Source of the DNA: Candidatus Njordarchaeota archaeon
GTDB taxonomy: Archaea > Thermoproteota > JANJXX01 > Panguiarchaeales > Panguiarchaeaceae
DNA length: 26,094 bases
Assembly (NCBI GenBank): GCA_029855985.1
Contig: JAGSHR010000059.1
Span: 1-26,094 of the forward strand
Reading direction: 5' to 3'
How positions within the stretch are numbered: the stretch's first letter is position 1; every line of letters starts with the position of its first letter. The position numbers were made by a program, and so were the translations under genes. Below are positions 21,793 to 26,094 of the stretch, piece after piece. The notes under the pieces are model-generated. The model was given only the letters and a program-made list of their open reading frames with translations, made no database searches and had not been told where the DNA came from.

Positions 21793-24621
21793 TTACTCTT
21801 TCTCTTTGAACTTTGGTAATGCAAACTTTGCAATGACAGCTATGATGATTATTAAGGCGATGACTCCTCCTATAATTAGAGTTTCTGAGCCCCCTGTAGC
21901 CCCTGTTTCTTCAAAATTCAAGATAACTTGCTGCTTCAATGACTTATAATTGTCCGAGGAAACCGTTATATCAATAATGAATGTTCCAGGTTTTGAGCTC
22001 GAAACTACCCACACAATGTCCTTGTATTCTCCTGGACCTAGATCACCGACATTATAAATCGAAGATGAGTTCATTAATCTTAACCCTTCTGGGAGATCCA
22101 CGGTAACCTTTATGTTCCTTATTGTTTGAACCCCCGTATTTTTGACCCTCATCACAATGTTAATATTTTGGTTGATTGGGAGTGTGGCTGGTATAGGGTT
22201 AATCATTAAGTCTAGCTTTATGATCTTTGAAAGCCAAGCTAAAATATTCTTAATAAACTCTTTGTTTAACTCGAAGTGATAGTAATCTGAGAACATGTAG
22301 GAGCTGCCCGATGCGAGTATTCTCCCACCGCTATTAGTCTCTGAAGCCATTATCAATATACAGTCCCTGCCAACAGTTATGTTGTCTCCATCGATAGGAC
22401 CATTGGTCACGAAGGATTCATCATTACCATAAATTATCGGGTAAACCGTTGCGGGTTTGCTAGGCGTAACATTCAATAACCCTGTTCCCACGAAGTAAAC
22501 TTCCTCTACACCAGAGGAGAGGAACCTCGCAACCTCATTGTCTGCAAAGTTCTTCAGTACAACTTGATAATACCTATCGTTAAAGTTGTTAACTCTATCG
22601 TACAAGTCCCCATCAATCCACTTGATGCCATATGGTTCTGTTAAGTCATTGTAGCTATTGGGGTTATCGGGCCAAAAGTATGAATACCAATTGCCCATTA
22701 AGAGTAATGAGCCACCATTATCCACATAACTTTGTAAATTCGCTATTTCATCACTAGTGAATATGTTAGATGTCGTGTCTGAGGGCGAAGCAGATGCTGG
22801 CTGCGGCACGGGGATTACTACAACACTTGTAACTGTTGGATCTAAGATTGATTGTGGGAATTCACCCTTGTTAATCAGAACTGGACCAAATTCTCTCATC
22901 AAACCTATTAACCCTTGCATGTATGGGGAAGCAAATCTCACGTATTGGTGGTGGCCTTCGTCAAACACAAGTAACTTTTGAGTTATGGCTAGGAGAAAAG
23001 GTCTCCTGACAACAATTGAACCATGAGCATCTCTGATCTCCAATGGGAACTCGTAAGCACCAACATCAGACACTGTTCCCTTTAAAACGACCGTTTTTGT
23101 CTCACCAGGGTTTATAGAGGAAATTACAACTTTGGTTGCATTAACCATAGCGTTTTCGGGAAGATTCTTTACCTCAATGGACACGTTCTCAACAGTGTAA
23201 TCAACGTTATTTGTCACGTTGATATATAGGAGAGAGTAGTTAACCTTAGAGATATTTATGAAGAATGGCACGAAACTAGCGGACACATCAATAGCAGGTT
23301 CAGATTGGATCCCGGATTTAACTTCATAAATCAGTGAATCACCCATATACAAGTAAGCACCAATATAACCTTGAATCTCCAACCCCAATATTTCTTTCAC
23401 TTTAAACGTAACATTAATTACTTCAAGTCCACTTAGTGTTCCTAATTCAATGTAACTACCTGGTACAAACTCCACGCTCTCAGTTCCACTTGTTCTCTCA
23501 ATTGTTATTTGAGATGAAACTATCAAGAAATATGGAATCGTAACCTTTAGCTTTATGTTGTCACGAGTCTTATTTATAATGTTTTTAACTTGGAAAGAAA
23601 CCGTGCCTTCTTTTTGAGGTTTAAGAGAACCAGGAGCGGAAAAGTTCTCAATGTCTGGTAACAAAACATTTTCACTTGGGACACCAAGTAGCCAAGCTAC
23701 TATTAGCTTAGCAAATGTTTTATCATCTCCATAGTTTATATTATTGTAGTCGTCAGAGAAGGTTGTCGTTGAACCAGTTGCAAATATCTTTCCACCACTC
23801 TTCAAAACTACAGCAACGTGAAAACCGAAATCTGTATAGTTTACACCTGGAACATAGATTGACCCATTCGCAGCCCTAACGTATGTCCTGTTCTCAAGAA
23901 CGGGATCATTGTCTGGTAATCCTATGAATTCTGGACCGGTCTCCACAACACTGGAGTTATATGGACCAATCAATAGCGCAGTACCGCTGTGTAATACTTC
24001 ATGAACGTACTTTCCTACACCAATTTCCTGGGCTATGGTATCATTTCCCCACGTGTGAACCTTAACTAAGAATGTCAGACCATAATTATCATTGTTATCC
24101 CTTGTGCTAACGTCATCCCAATATATGCCATATTTGTTTGTTAACTCATTGTACATTGTTGGGTAGAATCTCGCATAATAATCCCCCATAATTAGCAACT
24201 TTCCCCCATTCTCTAGATAATCTTGGATAACTTGAACTTCTTCAGCAGTTAAATTGCGTCCCTCGGTATTAGGGATAATCAATAGATCAACATTGTGAAG
24301 GTCGTTCTCCGTTATGTTATCCTCATTAATGGAAACAGTGCCAAAGTAAGTAGTTAAAATATCAACAAAGGTCTTTATATGGTCTCCTTGGTACCTCTGA
24401 CCATGTCCATAATCAATTAATATCCTGTAATTTCCAATTATGCCGTGAGGTAAAATATCTCCCATGGTAGAATGACTTTGAGAGTTAAATTCAAGAATAG
24501 GATATTTGGTTGAAGGTTCGTTGACCACAAGGGTTTGATTAGAGTATTGGGCATTTACAACAGCAAGTGTTTGCGTCAAAAATATGATAGAAATAAAAAT
24601 TATCAGCAGTTTATTTTTCAT
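21793..24621 (-). CDS. Large surface protein with two GldG/IFT-like domains and Ig-like domains
   Basis: A 942-residue exported protein. A signal peptide (KNKLLIIFISIIFLTQTLAVVNA) begins it, and a single C-terminal membrane segment (about 918-937) plus a Lys-rich tail anchors it, so nearly all of it faces outside. The body is a duplication: two glutamine-amidotransferase-like domains at about 69-317 and 553-802 (DYGHGQ / DEGHHQ; YLENGGKLLIMGDYY / YVDNGGSLLLMGNWY; FATGSTTTFSDDY / LASGSSYMFSDYY), resembling DUF4350 or the GldG/IFT52 (GIFT) group, each followed by NEW3/CARDB-type Ig-like beta domains (about 330-545 and 805-905). More than fifteen N-X-S/T sequons are spread along it. ATG 24621 follows GAGGTGAG; GTG 24633 is also in frame and sets the numbering. 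It is co-transcribed with the membrane protein before it. Function unknown. Confidence 0.82.
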   Translation of the reverse strand: MKNKLLIIFISIIFLTQTLAVVNAQYSNQTLVVNEPSTKYPILEFNSQSHSTMGDILPHGIIGNYRILIDYGHGQRYQGDHIKTFVDILTTYFGTVSINEDNITENDLHNVDLLIIPNTEGRNLTAEEVQVIQDYLENGGKLLIMGDYYARFYPTMYNELTNKYGIYWDDVSTRDNNDNYGLTFLVKVHTWGNDTIAQEIGVGKYVHEVLHSGTALLIGPYNSSVVETGPEFIGLPDNDPVLENRTYVRAANGSIYVPGVNYTDFGFHVAVVLKSGGKIFATGSTTTFSDDYNNINYGDDKTFAKLIVAWLLGVPSENVLLPDIENFSAPGSLKPQKEGTVSFQVKNIINKTRDNIKLKVTIPYFLIVSSQITIERTSGTESVEFVPGSYIELGTLSGLEVINVTFKVKEILGLEIQGYIGAYLYMGDSLIYEVKSGIQSEPAIDVSASFVPFFINISKVNYSLLYINVTNNVDYTVENVSIEVKNLPENAMVNATKVVISSINPGETKTVVLKGTVSDVGAYEFPLEIRDAHGSIVVRRPFLLAITQKLLVFDEGHHQYVRFASPYMQGLIGLMREFGPVLINKGEFPQSILDPTVTSVVVIPVPQPASASPSDTTSNIFTSDEIANLQSYVDNGGSLLLMGNWYSYFWPDNPNSYNDLTEPYGIKWIDGDLYDRVNNFNDRYYQVVLKNFADNEVARFLSSGVEEVYFVGTGLLNVTPSKPATVYPIIYGNDESFVTNGPIDGDNITVGRDCILIMASETNSGGRILASGSSYMFSDYYHFELNKEFIKNILAWLSKIIKLDLMINPIPATLPINQNINIVMRVKNTGVQTIRNIKVTVDLPEGLRLMNSSSIYNVGDLGPGEYKDIVWVVSSSKPGTFIIDITVSSDNYKSLKQQVILNFEETGATGGSETLIIGGVIALIIIIAVIAKFALPKFKEKE

Positions 24622-24637
24622 TTTTTTACTCACCTCG

Positions 24638-25963
24638 CTAATACGTTATAGCTTCCTCGATTTTCTCAACAATGGGTACCGCGATGGCGGCTCCAATGGC
24701 ATTACCGATAGTCCAAGGTATGACGTGCCACCAGAAAACATACTCCCAGAAGTACTCTACTCTAAATAAGTTTGGGTAGAATACAGTGTACAAGCTAACT
24801 TGCATAAAGAAGCCTCTAAGTAAACCTATCATGAACCCATCGAAGTACTTTAGGAAAGGTATTGAGCCCACTGACTCGAGTTCTTCCTCACTTAATCTGA
24901 ATCTAAAGAATGTGTTCTTATCGGTTAATACTCCTTTGCCTCTAATTAACAAGTAGAAATCGACGGGTATGCCTTGAGCGAATGGATAAGCCCACCATAG
25001 GAAGTTTAAACCGTACCAACCTATCTCGCTAACTATGTTGTAGACGAAAAGGGTTAATGAGGCGGCACCTGGTTTCCTAACAAGAGCGATTGCTGTAACC
25101 AATAATAGGACATAGGGGAAGTCCGCGACTGCAAAATTATGGGACATTGGTATTCTGTCAACTAGTGGGAATATAAGTTGGCGGCCTAATATTTGAACCC
25201 ACACTACCATTAGCGCTCCAACCATTCCCATGGAGACAAGGTCCATAGAAGTATATAACCTGAAGAACCCTAGGTACCCTAGTATTATGACACCTGCGAA
25301 TGTTCCAAGCGCCAAGATCCAAATGATTATAAGGTTCATGATGGGTCTATCAATTATCTGAATTGGTTTCTCGTAAATTTGGGGTGCAACATCGCTTCCA
25401 AATTGAATTTGTTCTTTTAGTGTTATAGTGTAGGGTAATTTTGGTACTTGGGATTCCGCGGGCATATTGACCCTATAGGAAATATCTATCTTGTCACCAG
25501 GTGCGATCTCTGGTATTTCAAGCAAGATATATCTCGTTGTTGATGTTGCATTGTACTCAGAAACAGAGCCATCAATATGTTTCACAATGGCGGTGGCTAC
25601 AGCTTTCCCGCTGAGAACGAAGGTTACATTATAACCTGGTTCTGGATCGCCTTGAGTATCAAGCCAAATCTTAACGTTTTTAATGGTATCGACAGCGTCC
25701 TCGGAGTAATCTATAAATACATGGACACTGAAATAATTGGACCCAACAATCACAACACCGTCCCTGTATGGTCCCCAAGTTGATTGCCCATAGGGTGCTA
25801 GGATTCTAACTGATGGGAGCATAGTTGCCTCAGGGCTATAAGTTGTAGATGAGGGCACAGTTAGGTGCATTGTATCTATCACTACTAGGCCCGTTACTAG
25901 AAACGCGAGGATTATGAGGGAACCTGTTATTTTTAACGTAAAACTAGACATGTTGAGACCCAT
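24638..25963 (-). CDS. Membrane protein with extracellular domain and ECF S-component-like region
   Basis: A 441-residue membrane protein. An N-terminal signal-anchor (13-30) leads to an extracytoplasmic beta-rich domain (about 45-205, with NVT and NAT sequons), then about six hydrophobic segments (208-234, 240-262, 283-300, 305-328, 373-400 and 405-430). The segment DFPYVLLLVTAIALVRKPGAASLTLFVYNIVSEIGWYG recalls the RKPGAA-type helix of YkoE-like ECF transporter S components, so I suggest a substrate-binding membrane subunit, but this is a weak match. No ECF ATPase or T subunit is in the window. ATG 25963 lacks a binding site and may be leaderless; ATG 25951 is an alternative. The next gene begins a few bases after its TAG, so the two form one operon, whose promoter abuts a mobile element end. 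Confidence 0.7.
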   Translation of the reverse strand: MGLNMSSFTLKITGSLIILAFLVTGLVVIDTMHLTVPSSTTYSPEATMLPSVRILAPYGQSTWGPYRDGVVIVGSNYFSVHVFIDYSEDAVDTIKNVKIWLDTQGDPEPGYNVTFVLSGKAVATAIVKHIDGSVSEYNATSTTRYILLEIPEIAPGDKIDISYRVNMPAESQVPKLPYTITLKEQIQFGSDVAPQIYEKPIQIIDRPIMNLIIIWILALGTFAGVIILGYLGFFRLYTSMDLVSMGMVGALMVVWVQILGRQLIFPLVDRIPMSHNFAVADFPYVLLLVTAIALVRKPGAASLTLFVYNIVSEIGWYGLNFLWWAYPFAQGIPVDFYLLIRGKGVLTDKNTFFRFRLSEEELESVGSIPFLKYFDGFMIGLLRGFFMQVSLYTVFYPNLFRVEYFWEYVFWWHVIPWTIGNAIGAAIAVPIVEKIEEAITY

Positions 25964-25991
25964 TATTAAATCTTAAAACATTTGATAACTA

Positions 25992-26094
25992 TTATTGACC
26001 TACTCCCCACGCTGAAGCGTGGGGATTCTTTGGGCACCGATAAAAGGCGGTGCCTCGGGGCGGCCAAACCCCGTTACCCCTATCCACCCCACTC
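25992..26094 (-). mobile_element. Right end of an IS200/IS605-type (TnpB) element, partial
   Basis: The GC-rich end of the window reads, on the minus strand, through an ordered set of hairpins to the sequence AATCCCCACGCTTCAGCGTG, then GGGAGTAGGTCAA, which closely matches the right end of IS605-family elements common in archaea and cyanobacteria. Its GC content is far above that of its surroundings. Two minus-strand frames are open from the window edge: one ends at TAA 25994-25992 (tail PKNPHASAWGVGQ), the other at TAG 26002-26000 (tail GAQRIPTLQRGE). Either may be the end of tnpB, whose body would lie beyond 26094. The transposase state cannot be judged here. Confidence 0.72.
25995..26094 (-). 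ncRNA. Omega-RNA scaffold 3' region of the TnpB element (partial)
   Basis: Three stems are seen on the minus strand: a GC-rich stem CGGGG/CCCCG (26056-26060 with 26069-26073), a 7-bp stem GGCACCG/CGGTGCC (26033-26039 with 26048-26054), and a terminal 9-bp hairpin TCCCCACGC-TGAA-GCGTGGGGA (26004-26025). The scaffold would end at TCAA (25998-25995). The natural guide would be the adjoining flank, 25994 down to about 25975. This layout fits the reRNA/omega RNA made from the 3' end of tnpB in IS200/IS605 elements. Its 5' part lies outside the window. Confidence 0.6.

Noticed and set aside
1..26094. CRISPR array, tRNA, rRNA or prophage
   Set aside because: No spaced identical repeats, no tRNA T-loop pattern in any intergenic gap, and no phage structural or integrase genes were seen by eye.

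Overview
The window is an archaeal chromosome segment of low GC content. Domain-level evidence is strong: an H/ACA pseudouridine synthase (Cbf5), a DUF424 protein, a small COG2112-type kinase-like protein, two Lrp-family genes, SCP2- and zinc-ribbon-type proteins, purine-rich GGTG/GGAG ribosome binding sites, and frequent TTG/GTG starts. The Lys/Ile/Glu-rich proteins and the TnpB-type element end fit a thermophilic lineage. A TACK or Asgard member is possible, but I cannot place it from the sequence alone.

Layout. (1) 1-2322: the end of an unknown gene, then a tight plus-strand operon of SCP2 lipid-carrier domain protein, Fe-dependent alcohol dehydrogenase and a zinc-ribbon protein of unknown function. 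(2) 2323-2615: a convergent, mostly AT-rich gap holding two GC-rich patches and terminator-like hairpins. (3) 2616-5037: a nitrogen-control island, glutamine synthetase with a stand-alone Lrp ligand-binding domain downstream and a full Lrp regulator divergent upstream. (4) 5063-8953: a continuous plus-strand run of cbf5, a MacB-type ABC permease and ATPase, and an AIR-synthase/HypE-like protein, all abutting or overlapping. (5) 8950-19023: a cell-surface glycan region with DUF424, GlmS, a lipid-linked sugar flippase, a DegT/DnrJ sugar aminotransferase, a kinase-like protein, two GT4 glycosyltransferases, a YvcK/GlmR homologue and a mannose-6-phosphate-isomerase-like cupin. (6) 19126-21783: TauE/SafE permease with DUF1634 partner, then carbamate kinase and a TrmO-like tRNA methyltransferase. 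(7) 21793-25963: a two-gene operon of an ECF-S-like membrane protein and a very large, heavily sequon-bearing surface protein with two GldG/IFT-like domains. (8) 25992-26094: the right end of an IS200/IS605-type element with an omega-RNA-like fold, cut by the window edge.

How they connect. GlmS makes glucosamine-6-phosphate for UDP-GlcNAc; the YvcK homologue may sense UDP-sugars; the aminotransferase, glycosyltransferases and flippase would build and export a lipid-linked glycan; and the surface protein has more than fifteen N-X-S/T sites that could receive it. GlnA supplies glutamine to GlmS. These links are inferred from gene content and neighbourhood.

Most interesting: the duplicated GldG/IFT-like surface protein paired with an ECF-S-like membrane protein; the GlmS plus GlmR/YvcK pair in an archaeon; the omega-RNA-like element end with a readable natural guide; a TauE/SafE gene whose only good ribosome binding site precedes an AUC codon; and a shared AGTTGACT-centred palindrome in two divergent promoters of the glycan region.
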